A DNA stretch of 64,000 nt from DATJLY01 sp035532935 (GTDB lineage: Bacteria; Pseudomonadota; Alphaproteobacteria; ATCC43930; CGMCC-115725). The stretch is taken from assembly GCA_035532935.1 (NCBI GenBank), contig DATKQE010000106.1, positions 62,001-126,000 on the forward strand, written 5' to 3'. Below, one piece after another: positions 1 to 9,148 of this stretch (the first letter of the stretch is position 1; each line of letters begins with the position of its first letter). Made by a program: the position numbers and the translations under genes. The notes beneath the pieces were generated by a model. That model worked only from the letters and a program-made list of their open reading frames with translations. It was not told where the DNA came from and made no database searches.

Positions 1-20
1 GCGTCGAGGCCATAGGTCAT
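1..20 (-). CDS. 5' end of an unidentified gene, cut by the window edge
   Basis: Only the first codons are inside the window: an ATG at 20-18 reading MTYGLDA towards the left edge. A strong ribosome binding site, GGAGAAGG on the minus strand, sits just upstream at the right spacing, which is the main reason to call a start here. The gene is divergent from the PyrE-like gene. Seven residues are too few to say what it encodes. Confidence 0.5.
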
Positions 21-263
21 TGCCTTCTCCTTTATCCGCCCCGCATCACCAGCCGCGCCGGGCACGTGCCGGCATCATCGATCACGCCTTGTCACGCCGC
101 AAGAGGGGCGTTCCGTCGCTGACAAGAGAAGCCGGCCGCCCGCGAACGGCGATGACACGGCCGCGCGGGCGGGCTACCGTGCGGCGGTGCCCCGGATGGG
201 TCGGCCGCGATATGCCGAGCCGGTGAAGGGCGGATGGAAGACCCAGCGCGGGAGAACGGGCCG

Positions 264-830
264 ATGCCACAGGCCGGGACGCCGGAAGCGGCGCAGGCGA
301 AACAGCGCCTCCTCGAGATCGTCAGGGCGAAGTCCCTGCTCCGGGGAAAATTCACGCTCGTCTCGGGCGCCGTCAGCGACTACTACCTCGACATGAAGCC
401 GACGACCTTCGACCCGGAAGGGGCCGCGCTCGTGGCGGATATCATCTTCGGCCTGCTCAAGAGCGAACCCGCAGTCGAGGGGATCGGCGGGCTCGAGCTC
501 GGCGCGGTCCCGATCATCGCCACGGTGTGCGCGCGCAGTTGGCCGGAGCGGCCGATCAACGGCTTCGTCGTGCGCAAGGAGCGCAAGGATCATGGCACCA
601 CCAAGCGGATCGAGGGGAATTTCCGCGCCAATTCCACCGTCGTTCTGTTCGATGACGTGACAACCAAAGGCGGCTCGGTGATGCAGGCGGTGCGGGCGGT
701 GCGCGAACAGGGCGCCACGGTCAAGACCGTCATCACGATTGTCGATCGCCTGGAGGGAGCCGCCGAAAACCTGCGGCGCGAGGGGATCGATCTCGTCCCT
801 ATCTTCACCACCCGGGACCTGCTCGGTTAG
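264..830 (+). CDS. pyrE: orotate phosphoribosyltransferase-like protein
   Basis: A 188-residue type I phosphoribosyltransferase. Family members transfer ribose-5-phosphate from PRPP to orotate in pyrimidine synthesis. The PRPP-binding signature VVLFDDVTTKGGS is clear in the last third, and the N-terminal segment KFTLVSGAVSDYYLDMK fits the orotate-binding region of PyrE. The ATG at 264 is chosen because GGAGAA lies seven bases upstream; an in-frame ATG at 234 would add ten residues. Eleven bases separate it from the Rieske oxygenase gene downstream, and no other pyrimidine gene is near, so it may be a housekeeping gene at the block edge or a relative using another base. PRTase family certain, orotate specificity likely. 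Confidence 0.85.
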   Translation: MPQAGTPEAAQAKQRLLEIVRAKSLLRGKFTLVSGAVSDYYLDMKPTTFDPEGAALVADIIFGLLKSEPAVEGIGGLELGAVPIIATVCARSWPERPINGFVVRKERKDHGTTKRIEGNFRANSTVVLFDDVTTKGGSVMQAVRAVREQGATVKTVITIVDRLEGAAENLRREGIDLVPIFTTRDLLG

Positions 831-841
831 AGGCATCGGCC

Positions 842-2116
842 ATGCTGCGCCACGAAGACAGTGAACGCCTCGCCAGAGTCGGGCCCGGCACCCCCGCGGG
901 CGAATTGTTCCGCCGCTATTGGCAGCCGGCGGCGCTCGCCGCGGAACTCGCCGAGCGCGACGGTCCGCCGCTGCGCGTCAGGCTCCTGGGCGAGGACCTG
1001 ATCGCCTTCCGCGACAGCGCCGGCCGCGTCGGCCTGGTCGATGCCTTTTGCCCGCATCGGCGCGCGCCGCTGTTCTTCGGCCGCAATGAGGAATGCGGGC
1101 TGCGCTGCGTCTATCACGGCTGGAAATTCGATGTCGCCGGCGCTTGCGTCGACATGCCGTCGGAGCCGGCCGACAGCCCGCTCAAGGCCGAGGTCCGGCT
1201 CAAATCCTATCCGACGGTCGAGCGCGGCGGCATCGTCTGGGCCTATCTCGGGCCGCCCCGCGCGATGCCGGCCGAGCCCGACTATGAATGGACCCGCGCG
1301 CCGGCAACGCACCGCGCCGTGTCGAAGTCGCATCAAAGCAACAACTATCTGCAAGCGCTCGAGGGCGGGCTCGACACCGCGCATGTCTCGTTCCTGCACA
1401 ACAACCGGATCGGCGACCGCAACAACCTCTTCACCCGCGACGGCGCGCCCAGGATCGAGGTGTTCGAGACCGATTACGGCTACCACTACGTCGCCACCCG
1501 CAAGATCGATGCGGCGCAGAATCTCGTCCGCGTCTACCAGTACATTCTGCCGTTCCAGCAGATGCGCCCGAACGTGACCCAGACCGGCCTGTCGTCGAAT
1601 TTCAAGGTGCCGCGCTATGACGGGCATATCTGGGTCCCGATCGATGACGGGGAGACCGCGGTCTACAACTGGATGTGCGGCTACGATGCGGCTGCGGCGC
1701 TCGATCCCGACTATGTCGAGCGGCTCGAGGCCGGCTACGGCCGCGGCAGGGACGACTACATCCCCGGCACCGATCGTCTGAAGGCGAACGCAGCGAACGA
1801 CTATTTCATCGACCGCGCGGCCCAGAAGACGACGAGCTTCACCGGCATCACCGGCATCAACACCCAGGACATGGCGGTCCAGGAAGGCATGGGCGCGATC
1901 ACCGACCGCAGCCGCGAATATCTCGCCAGCTCCGACCGCGCGATCACGGTCCTGCGCCGGATGCTGCTCGAGGCGACGCGCGCGGTCGAACGCGGCGAAA
2001 CCCCGCGCGGCACCGATCCCGAAACCTATCGCGCGGTCCGGCCGCATGACGGACTGGTGCCGGCCGGTGGCGACTGGCGCACGGCCTTTGCCGGGGCATC
2101 CGCCGCGCAATGGTAG
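842..2116 (+). CDS. Rieske non-heme iron oxygenase, phthalate-dioxygenase-like
   Basis: A 424-residue oxygenase component of a ring-hydroxylating or O-demethylating system. The Rieske 2Fe-2S ligands are C70-x-H72 and C89-x2-H92. The mononuclear iron site is seen as D178, H181 and H186. Length and the N-terminal Rieske domain resemble the phthalate 4,5-dioxygenase/vanillate demethylase group, which works as alpha-only oligomers, and no beta subunit follows. A reductase is needed but none is encoded nearby. It starts 11 bases after the PyrE-like gene with only a weak purine stretch upstream, so translation may be coupled. Substrate unknown. Confidence 0.9.
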   Translation: MLRHEDSERLARVGPGTPAGELFRRYWQPAALAAELAERDGPPLRVRLLGEDLIAFRDSAGRVGLVDAFCPHRRAPLFFGRNEECGLRCVYHGWKFDVAGACVDMPSEPADSPLKAEVRLKSYPTVERGGIVWAYLGPPRAMPAEPDYEWTRAPATHRAVSKSHQSNNYLQALEGGLDTAHVSFLHNNRIGDRNNLFTRDGAPRIEVFETDYGYHYVATRKIDAAQNLVRVYQYILPFQQMRPNVTQTGLSSNFKVPRYDGHIWVPIDDGETAVYNWMCGYDAAAALDPDYVERLEAGYGRGRDDYIPGTDRLKANAANDYFIDRAAQKTTSFTGITGINTQDMAVQEGMGAITDRSREYLASSDRAITVLRRMLLEATRAVERGETPRGTDPETYRAVRPHDGLVPAGGDWRTAFAGASAAQW

Positions 2117-2165
2117 CGCGCGCCCGCGCTCGCTCGTAAGGCCGCGGCCGAGGGGAGGAACTTCA

Positions 2166-3320
2166 TTGGCGACGCACGACGACCACCACTGGGTCGGCAC
2201 CTGGACCACGACACCGGCGCCGACCGAGGGCATCGCGCTCGAGAACCAGACGCTGCGCATGATCGCGCGCATCAGCATCGGCGGACGGCGCCTGCGCGTG
2301 CGGCTGTCGAACGCGTGCGGCACGCGCAAGCTGCCGGTCGGCGCCGTGCAGGTGGCGCTGCGCAGCGAGGGCGCGGGCATCGTCCCCGACACCGCCCGCG
2401 CCCTGACCTTTAACGGCGCGCCCTCCGTCACCATCGCCGCGGGCAGCCTGGTGGTGAGCGATCCGATCGAACTCGAACTGCCGCCGCTCGCCGATTTGGC
2501 GGTGAGCGTTCATCTTCCCGGCCCGGTGCCGGAATCATTGCCGATCACCGGTCACGGCAACGCGCACCAGACCAACTATATCTCGCCGCCCGGCAATTTC
2601 ACGGCCGCCACGACGATGCCGGTGCAGGAGACGACGGAAGCCTTCGTCATCGTCAGCGCGGTCGAAGTGCTGGCGCCGCGGGAGACCGGCGGCATCGTCA
2701 CGCTCGGCGATTCCCTCACCGACTGCAATATCTCCAAGCTCGACGCCAACAATCGCTGGCCTGACCAGCTTGCGCGCCGCCTCGCCGCGCGGCGCGGCGG
2801 TGGCATGCTGGGCGTGATGAACCAGGGCATCGGCGGCAATCGCATCCTCCACGACATCCGCGGCGACAGCGGGCTCAAGCGCTTCGACCGCGACGTGCTG
2901 GCGCAGAGCGGCGTGACCCACGTGATCGTGCTCCTCGGCATCAACGACATCCGCAACCGCAATCAGAAGCCGGACGAGGAGGTCACGGCCGAGGACATGA
3001 TCGCGGGCCTCAACCAGTTCGCCGTGCGCGCGCACGCCAAGGGCCTCAGGATTTTCGGCGGGACGCTCCTGACCTTCGAGTACGAGACCTTCAACCCGGG
3101 CTTCTACACCGAAGCGGGCGAGGCCAAACGCCAGCAGGTCAATGCCTGGATCCGCAACGGCGGCGCCTTCGACGCCGTGATCGATTTCGAGAAGGCCCTG
3201 CGCGACCCCGGCCACCCGACGCAGATGCTGCCGATCTACGATTGCGGCGACCATCTGCATCCGAGCGATACCGGCTATCTGCACATGGGCGACGCGATCG
3301 ATTTGTCCCTGTTCGAATAG
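2166..3320 (+). CDS. SGNH/GDSL-family hydrolase
   Basis: A 384-residue esterase-type hydrolase. All SGNH blocks are present: GDSL with the nucleophile S183, the glycine of block II at about G223, N260 in GIND, and D362/H365 in DHLHP. The roughly 170-residue N-terminal part is a beta-rich extension seen in the larger secreted-type SGNH esterases, although no signal peptide is visible here. A TTG start at 2166 is preferred because GGGAGGAA sits six bases upstream; the longer frame from 2046 would overlap the oxygenase gene. It probably removes acyl groups from an ester substrate of the neighbouring pathway. Confidence 0.85.
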   Translation: MATHDDHHWVGTWTTTPAPTEGIALENQTLRMIARISIGGRRLRVRLSNACGTRKLPVGAVQVALRSEGAGIVPDTARALTFNGAPSVTIAAGSLVVSDPIELELPPLADLAVSVHLPGPVPESLPITGHGNAHQTNYISPPGNFTAATTMPVQETTEAFVIVSAVEVLAPRETGGIVTLGDSLTDCNISKLDANNRWPDQLARRLAARRGGGMLGVMNQGIGGNRILHDIRGDSGLKRFDRDVLAQSGVTHVIVLLGINDIRNRNQKPDEEVTAEDMIAGLNQFAVRAHAKGLRIFGGTLLTFEYETFNPGFYTEAGEAKRQQVNAWIRNGGAFDAVIDFEKALRDPGHPTQMLPIYDCGDHLHPSDTGYLHMGDAIDLSLFE

Positions 3321-3422
3321 TCACGTCATTGACACCGCGCCGCGGTTGGACGAGCCTAACGCGGCTTCGGCGGAGCGGTGGGAGTATCTCACTCTCGTCT
3401 TGTCAGCTCAAGGAGCGCAGGC

Positions 3423-4349
3423 ATGGACATCGTTGGCGTTGATCGTGCGGTCTTCGGCGTCGAAGACCTCGAGGCCGCGCGGCGCTTCTGCCGGCAATAC
3501 GGCTTCACGGAGATCGAGCATGGCGCCGCGGGCGCGCATTTCGAGACGCTCGACGGCACCGGGGTGATTCTCCGCCATGCCACGGACCCGTCGCTGCCGC
3601 CCGCCAATGTCGCCGGCGCCACCGGCCGCGAGACGATCTGGGGCGTGCGCAACAAGGACGCGCTCGAGCAAGTCGGCGCCGAGCTGAGCAGCGACCGCCA
3701 GGTCCGCCGCGACGCCTCGGGCGTGCTGCACACCACCGACGACGACGGCCTCGCCATCGCCTTCCAGGTCACGACGCGCCATCCCTACGACGCGAAGCCG
3801 GCGCCGTTCAACGTCACCGGCCTGCCGCCGCAGCGGCCGATCAACAGCCGCGTGGATTTCACCACTCGCGGCAATCCGCGCTCGATCGGACACATCGTGT
3901 ATTGGAGCGACGACCCGGACCGGAGCATGAAGTTCTACATCGACCGGCTTGGCTTCCGCGTCACCGACCACGTACGGAACAAGATCGGTGTGTTCGCCCG
4001 TGCCGCGCGATCGCGCGACCACCACAACCTGTTCTTCATCGGCAAGCCCGGCACGCCGACCAGCTTCCAGCATCTCGAATGCCACTTCGCCGACTTCCAG
4101 GAAGTGATCGTCACCGGCGCCTTCATCAGCAAGCAGGGCTGGAAGACGGCGCGCGGGCCGGGCCGTCACGTGCTGGGCTCGAACTACTACTGGTATTTCG
4201 TGACGCCAATGGGCGGCGCGTTCGAGCTTTCCGCCGACATCGATCAGCTCGACGAAAATTGGGTGCCGGGCGACTGGGAGACCTTGAGCGAGGTCTCGGG
4301 CTGGCAGACCACAATGGTCGGCGAAGTGCATCCGGCACCCGTCGGCTGA
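3423..4349 (+). CDS. VOC-fold extradiol dioxygenase-like protein
   Basis: A 308-residue two-domain vicinal-oxygen-chelate protein with the size and layout of bacterial extradiol ring-cleavage dioxygenases (2,3-dihydroxybiphenyl or catechol 2,3-dioxygenase type). The C-terminal domain carries the candidate metal triad H157, H217 and E268. The N-terminal domain begins VDRAVFGVED and lacks a metal histidine, as in true extradiol enzymes. AAGGAG lies just upstream of the ATG. Following a Rieske oxygenase, ring cleavage of a dihydroxylated product is a sensible role, but no dihydrodiol dehydrogenase is present. The substrate is inferred only. Confidence 0.8.
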   Translation: MDIVGVDRAVFGVEDLEAARRFCRQYGFTEIEHGAAGAHFETLDGTGVILRHATDPSLPPANVAGATGRETIWGVRNKDALEQVGAELSSDRQVRRDASGVLHTTDDDGLAIAFQVTTRHPYDAKPAPFNVTGLPPQRPINSRVDFTTRGNPRSIGHIVYWSDDPDRSMKFYIDRLGFRVTDHVRNKIGVFARAARSRDHHNLFFIGKPGTPTSFQHLECHFADFQEVIVTGAFISKQGWKTARGPGRHVLGSNYYWYFVTPMGGAFELSADIDQLDENWVPGDWETLSEVSGWQTTMVGEVHPAPVG

Positions 4350-4423
4350 ACCAGGCCGCGTCGGGGCCGACTTCCGTTCGCGCGCCAGAAAGCGCCGCCG
4401 GCCTTGCCGCGACCGGTCGAGGC

Positions 4424-5203
4424 GTGAGGGTCCGGTGGCTGGTCGCGGCGGTGATCGCGTTCTTGGCCGCCGCCGCGCCGGGCATGGCCGCGGACGGGCC
4501 CGTTCCACCCTGCGGCACCGCGCCCCTGCCCGGATATCCCGCCGCCGGCGCGCCGCCGCACGACGCGGTGTGGGAGAGCGGCGATCTGGACGGGCATTGG
4601 CAACCCCCGTCCTGTACCGGCTGGGACGGCACCGACTTCACGCTGCTGGTGGCGCTGGCCGGCCGTTTTCGCTTCGCCGGCTCGCGCGACGCCCTCTTGG
4701 CGCGCATCGGCGCGATCTCGGCGCTGATGAGCGTGCGCTACTGGTCGATCAGCGACGGCCGATGGAACCGCCTCTATGACCGCGCCTATGCGCTCGCGGG
4801 CAAGGACGGGTCGCATCCGCGCGGCGATTTCACCGCCGCCGAACTGGAGCATGGCGGCGACTTCTACTTCGACCAGGCGGATAACCGCACCGGCGCCAAC
4901 GTCGTTTACCGGCTGCGGGTGCGGGCTGCCGAACCCGACCACCTCCGCTTCGACCTCGACAACGTCACCGCCGCCAAGTGGCTGTTCATTCGCGTCGCCG
5001 ATCCCGGCGACCTGCAATCGATGTTCGTTCTCGACAAGGCATCGGCGCGTGAATGGACTTTCTACAGCCTGCTCCGGGTGCGGAATGCGCCGCCGCTGGC
5101 GACGCTGTTCATCCGCACCGGCTCCTATGTCAACCGCGCCGTCGCGCTCTATCGCCACATCGTCGGCATTCCGACCGACGCCGAGCCGCCAGCGGTGCGT
5201 TGA
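4424..5203 (+). CDS. secreted protein of unknown function
   Basis: About 259 residues. The GTG start at 4424 gives a textbook signal peptide: MRVRW, a hydrophobic core of about 15 residues, then AAAAPGMAADG with a likely cut after AMA-type alanines. The mature part has two early cysteines that could pair and is rich in aromatic and charged residues, with no further membrane segment. It may belong to one of the periplasmic DUF families that follow catabolic genes; I cannot name it firmly. It is the last gene of the first plus-strand run and stops 8 bases from the end of the convergent operon. Confidence 0.6.
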   Translation: MRVRWLVAAVIAFLAAAAPGMAADGPVPPCGTAPLPGYPAAGAPPHDAVWESGDLDGHWQPPSCTGWDGTDFTLLVALAGRFRFAGSRDALLARIGAISALMSVRYWSISDGRWNRLYDRAYALAGKDGSHPRGDFTAAELEHGGDFYFDQADNRTGANVVYRLRVRAAEPDHLRFDLDNVTAAKWLFIRVADPGDLQSMFVLDKASAREWTFYSLLRVRNAPPLATLFIRTGSYVNRAVALYRHIVGIPTDAEPPAVR

Positions 5204-5211
5204 CCGCGCTG

Positions 5212-6348
5212 TCAGTCGCGTCGATGGGCGGCGACCGCCTCGCGGTCGATCGCGATGCCGAGACCGGGGCCGGTCGGGACCGGGAGGCCGCCCTTGTCCG
5301 GCCGCACCGGGTTCGTCGCGAGCCGATCGCGCAGCGGGTTCTCGCTCACGTCGTACTCCACCAGCACCGGGTACGGCACGTGATCGGTATGCGGCCATAC
5401 CGGCAGGCTCGCGGCGAAGTGAACGGCGGCGGCGAGGGCGATGGCGCTGCCCCAGCATGGCGGCGAGACGCGGAGATTGTTCATCTGCGCCAGGAGCGCC
5501 ACCGCCTTGGCCTGGCCGAACCCGCCGCCGGTCGTGACCGACGGCTGCAGGATATCGACGGCGCGCGCATCGACCAGGCGCTTGAAGTCGTGAACGGTGT
5601 AATGCGCCTCGCCCGCCGCGAGACGCACCGGCGCGCGCGCCCGCAACTCGGCATAGCCGCGGAGATCGGTCGGCGGCAGCGGTTCCTCGCACCAGTGGAT
5701 GTTGTAGGGCTCGATCTTGCGCAGGCTTTCGAGCGCCACGTCGACGGTGTAGTTGCCGTTGATGTCGACCATCAGGAGCATGTCGTCGCCAAGGACGCGG
5801 CGGGCGATGCGCACGCGTTCGAGGTCCGAGGCGGGGCCGGCGCCGATCTTGATCTTGACGCCGGCAAACACGCCCGGCGGCAGCGACGCCAATTGCGCCT
5901 CGATGCCGGACGCTGGATCGTCGGCGAAATAGCCGGTCGTCGCATAGCACGGCAGCCGCTCCGCCACCCGGCCGCCGAGCAGGTCGTGTGCAGGCACGCG
6001 CAGAGTCTTGCCGATCGCGTCAAGGACCGCCACGTTGATGCCGCCGAGGCAGGCGGTGAGATGGTTCTGCACGCCGAAATGATAGAGCCGGTTCGTCACC
6101 TGGCTGGCCGTGATCTCGAAATCGAACAGGCCGCTGCCAATGAAGAACGGCGCCGCCAGCGCAAGGTATTCGCGCATGGGCCCGAGCGGTCCTGCGGCGT
6201 CGCCGATGCCGACCACGCCGTCGTCGGTCTCGAGCGTGACGAGGCCGCAGCTCCGCAGCCGGTTCAGCCCGCGCGCGGTGCCGTAGAGCCGCCCGGGCGC
6301 GAGCGCGAATTCGAGCGGGGTCAGATCGAGGCGGACGATCTTCGGCAT
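5212..6348 (-). CDS. enolase-superfamily (MR/MLE) protein lacking the catalytic His
   Basis: A 378-residue mandelate racemase/muconate lactonizing enzyme homologue. The N-terminal capping domain and the barrel are both complete. Visible barrel residues: K165-I-K167, metal ligands D195, E221 and E247, and D265 of the His-Asp pair. At the seventh-strand position where MR-group dehydratases and racemases have His, this protein reads SPPCWGS, with P297. The Lys side (KxK) is intact, so a racemase or cycloisomerase using lysine acid/base chemistry remains possible. It is the third gene of an esterase-MR-MR operon, 14 bases after its paralogue. Superfamily certain, reaction unknown. Confidence 0.85.
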   Translation of the reverse strand: MPKIVRLDLTPLEFALAPGRLYGTARGLNRLRSCGLVTLETDDGVVGIGDAAGPLGPMREYLALAAPFFIGSGLFDFEITASQVTNRLYHFGVQNHLTACLGGINVAVLDAIGKTLRVPAHDLLGGRVAERLPCYATTGYFADDPASGIEAQLASLPPGVFAGVKIKIGAGPASDLERVRIARRVLGDDMLLMVDINGNYTVDVALESLRKIEPYNIHWCEEPLPPTDLRGYAELRARAPVRLAAGEAHYTVHDFKRLVDARAVDILQPSVTTGGGFGQAKAVALLAQMNNLRVSPPCWGSAIALAAAVHFAASLPVWPHTDHVPYPVLVEYDVSENPLRDRLATNPVRPDKGGLPVPTGPGLGIAIDREAVAAHRRD

Positions 6349-6362
6349 GGTGCGGCGCTCCC

Positions 6363-7457
6363 TCACTCGACCCGGTAGCGCGCGAGGACGCGCTCGTCCA
6401 CCCCGACGCCGAGGCCCGGTCCTTGCGGCACGCGCATCGCGCCCGCCGTTGCATCGACCGCATCCCCGAGCGGGCTTGCGCCCAGCGTCACGTAGAACCG
6501 CTCGCACACCATCCCCTCGCCCAGCGCTGCAATGACATGGATCGTGGCGACGAGCCCGGGCCCGAAATAGGGCGAATGCGGCGCCACTTTCAGGCTGAAG
6601 CCGCGCGCCATCGCGATCACCTTCAGCAGCGCCGAGACGCCGCCGATCTTGGTGACACTGGGCTGGGTCAAATCGACCGCGCCCTTCGCCGCCATGACGG
6701 CCGCGTCGATCACGTTGCCGAGATTCTCGCCGGCGGCGATCGTCACACCGCTTTCCCGGCGCACCTGCGCGAGCGCGTCGAAATCGTTGGGCGGCGCGAC
6801 CGGCTCCTCGAGCCAGGCGAGATCGAACTCCGCGAGGCGCCGCGCCATCGCCACCGCCGCATCGCGGTCCCAGGCGCAGTTGGTATCCACCATCAACGGC
6901 AGCGCCGCCCCACCCGCGCGACGCGCGGCGGCGACCGTTTCGGGCGCGGTTTCGTGCAGCTTGACGCGGCCATAGCCCTGCGCCAGCGCCGCCTCGGTAT
7001 TGCGCGCCACCAGATCGGCCGCGCCATAGCGGAGCAGGCTGGCATAGGCGGGCACTTGATCGCGATGCGCGCCGCCGAGAAGACGGTAGAGCGGCTGCCC
7101 CGCCACCTTCCCCTTGATGTCCCACAGCGCGATGTCGATGCCGGAAAGGGCGAAGCCGAGCGGACCGTTGCCGCCCATGTTGTGAACCTTGCGCCCCAGT
7201 TCCGCCATCACCGCGGCGATGTCGTCCGGGTCCTTGCCGATGCAAAGCGGTCCGACCACCCGCGTCAGGGCCGCCATCGTGACGGGGCACGCGGCAAAGC
7301 CGAACGCCTCGCCCCAGCCGACAATACCGGCGTCGGTCTCGACGCGCACGAAGAGCGTGTCCATGGTCGCCCAGGTACCGCCGGCCTGCATCGGCTTGGG
7401 CCCGCCATGCTCGTACGGGAGCGCGACGAGGATCGGTTCCACCCTGGTGATCTTCAC
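6363..7457 (-). CDS. enolase-superfamily (MR/MLE) dehydratase or racemase
   Basis: A 364-residue MR/MLE enzyme with a full active site by eye: K166-L-H168 on strand two, metal ligands D191, E217 and E244, and the catalytic pair D262/H294 (APHSPYFGPG). Such proteins dehydrate sugar acids or racemise/cycloisomerise carboxylates through a magnesium-stabilised enolate. It starts with GTG at 7457, four bases after the esterase stop, so the two are almost surely cotranscribed and probably coupled. The protein downstream is a paralogue that has lost the histidine, which suggests divided roles. Confidence 0.9.
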   Translation of the reverse strand: MKITRVEPILVALPYEHGGPKPMQAGGTWATMDTLFVRVETDAGIVGWGEAFGFAACPVTMAALTRVVGPLCIGKDPDDIAAVMAELGRKVHNMGGNGPLGFALSGIDIALWDIKGKVAGQPLYRLLGGAHRDQVPAYASLLRYGAADLVARNTEAALAQGYGRVKLHETAPETVAAARRAGGAALPLMVDTNCAWDRDAAVAMARRLAEFDLAWLEEPVAPPNDFDALAQVRRESGVTIAAGENLGNVIDAAVMAAKGAVDLTQPSVTKIGGVSALLKVIAMARGFSLKVAPHSPYFGPGLVATIHVIAALGEGMVCERFYVTLGASPLGDAVDATAGAMRVPQGPGLGVGVDERVLARYRVE

Positions 7458-7461
7458 GGCT

Positions 7462-9024
7462 TCACCCTGCCCTCAACTGCGCATCGACGTCGCTCCAGAA
7501 CGCAAGCCGCGCCGCGTCCGGCAGCGCGCCCACGCGCGTCTCGTCGCCGAAATGCATGACCGACGGCAGACGCTCGTCGAAACGCGGCCAGTGCGGCAAT
7601 CCCGCGCCATTGGGATCGCCGCTCGCGGCAAAATTGACCCAATACGACGACATCGTGTCCGAGAGCGCCCGATCCGTCTCGTGCCACGGCCACGCGCGCA
7701 CCTCGAGATGATGGAAGACATAAGGAATTTCCGCCGTGTGGAACGCGCCCAGCGCGCGCGACCGGTCGCCGCCGCCGCTTTCAAGCGGCCGCGGCGGCGC
7801 CCGGTTGAAGCGATAGTAAAACGCCGGGAGGCGGCCGGTCGCCGCTTGCAGCCGCGCCCACAACCAGTTCTCCCAGGTGAAGGTGCGGTCGCCCACCGCG
7901 GCGGCGGCGGCGCGTTCGGCCGCTTCATCGCTCGCGGCGGGATAGAGGTCGAGAAAGCGATCCGCCATCGCGCCATAGTCCGTCCGGGCGCGCGCGACGA
8001 AGTGGTCAAGCGTTCCGTCATGCGGCAGAGTCGAGCCTTCATCGCGGGTCGAGCCGGTGAGAAGCGGCACGTCGTTCTGGCCGCCGCGCGCGAAGACGTC
8101 GTGGACCGGCTCCGGCAGGACATGGCCGTCGATCACCGCCCACGCGGTTTCCCGATCCAAGCCGCCGGGATCGGATGAATCGTAGATTTCCTTGAGCCTT
8201 CCGCCCTCGTTCGGCCGCACGAGCTGGATCGCGCGGGCCGGCAGCGCCCGCAGCGCTGCTAGCGTGGTGGTGCCCAGCGCGTGCGCGAATTTCATGCCGG
8301 CGCGCTCGGCCGCATCGAGCGGCGCCATGGCGCGCCACCCGAGCGCGCCCCCGCTCTGGCCGATCGCGCGCTGGAACGCGCCTTTCGCCAGGGGCGAGGC
8401 CGTCATGCAATGGACGCTCGACGCGCCGGCGGATTGCCCGAAGACGGTGATGCGTCCGGGATCGCCGCCGAACGACCCAATGTTCCGCTCGACCCAGCGC
8501 AGCGACGCGATCTGGTCGAGCAGCCCGTAATTGCCGGATACGCGCGCGTCGGATTCGCGGCTCAATTCGGGATGCGCAAGAAAGCCGAGCCGCCCGAGGC
8601 GGTAATTCACGGTGACGACGACCACGCCCTTCCGCGCGAGTTTCGCCCCGGTGAAAAGCGGCACGGCGCCGGAGCCGACGGCATAGCCGCCGCCGTGGAA
8701 CCACACCATCACCGGCCTGGTGTCATCGTCCGCAACCGCAGCGGTCCAGATGTTCAGATAAAGACAGTCCTCGCTTTCGCGCTCCGGCGCGAAAGAGCCG
8801 ATCGCCGTTATCGGCCGCTCGGGCTGGACGCAGCGCGGCGCAAAATGCGTGGCCGCGCGGATGCCATCCCAGCGCTCGGGCGCAAGCGGCGGCCGCCAGC
8901 GCAAATCGCCGACGGGCGCGCGCGCATAAGGAATGCCCTTGAAGCTCCGCACCACGCCGCCAGGTTCCAGGCAGCCGGCGAGAAGGCCGCTTTCGATCCG
9001 CACGGTATCGCCGATCCTCGCCAT
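7462..9024 (-). CDS. type B carboxylesterase (alpha/beta hydrolase)
   Basis: A 520-residue carboxylesterase/lipase of the cholinesterase-like class. Catalytic residues are visible: S198 in FGQSAG, E329 in RDEGS, H429 in GAFHTAEIPY; the oxyanion HGGG is at 110-113 and the class signature EDCLYLNIW at 85-93. No signal peptide is seen, so it is probably cytoplasmic. The ATG at 9024 is chosen because the family N-terminus starts here; the frame continues upstream without support. It is the first gene of a three-gene minus operon with two enolase-superfamily proteins, so it may release the acid they act on. Confidence 0.9.
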   Translation of the reverse strand: MARIGDTVRIESGLLAGCLEPGGVVRSFKGIPYARAPVGDLRWRPPLAPERWDGIRAATHFAPRCVQPERPITAIGSFAPERESEDCLYLNIWTAAVADDDTRPVMVWFHGGGYAVGSGAVPLFTGAKLARKGVVVVTVNYRLGRLGFLAHPELSRESDARVSGNYGLLDQIASLRWVERNIGSFGGDPGRITVFGQSAGASSVHCMTASPLAKGAFQRAIGQSGGALGWRAMAPLDAAERAGMKFAHALGTTTLAALRALPARAIQLVRPNEGGRLKEIYDSSDPGGLDRETAWAVIDGHVLPEPVHDVFARGGQNDVPLLTGSTRDEGSTLPHDGTLDHFVARARTDYGAMADRFLDLYPAASDEAAERAAAAAVGDRTFTWENWLWARLQAATGRLPAFYYRFNRAPPRPLESGGGDRSRALGAFHTAEIPYVFHHLEVRAWPWHETDRALSDTMSSYWVNFAASGDPNGAGLPHWPRFDERLPSVMHFGDETRVGALPDAARLAFWSDVDAQLRAG

Positions 9025-9095
9025 GCGGCGCCTCGCGCGTGACATTTCCCGGTGCCGGCAGGATACACGCCGCGCCCGACCCGCGCGAGCGCCGC

Positions 9096-9125
9096 TTGAC
9101 CGCGCGCGCAAACCGGCCTTAGCGT
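9096..9125 (+). promoter_or_regulatory. candidate sigma-70-type promoter before the third MR/MLE gene
   Basis: TTGACC and TAGCGT are separated by 18 bases, with the -10 box about 23 bases before the ATG at 9149. It lies in the 124-base space between the divergent esterase and MR/MLE genes. Support is from consensus match and position only. Confidence 0.35.
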
Positions 9126-9148
9126 TCCGGCGCGGCGGAGGAAAAGCC

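Noticed and set aside
3329..3334. Perfect TTGACA as a promoter for the VOC gene at 3423
   Set aside because: No acceptable -10 box at 15-19 bases downstream, and the gene may be transcribed from upstream.
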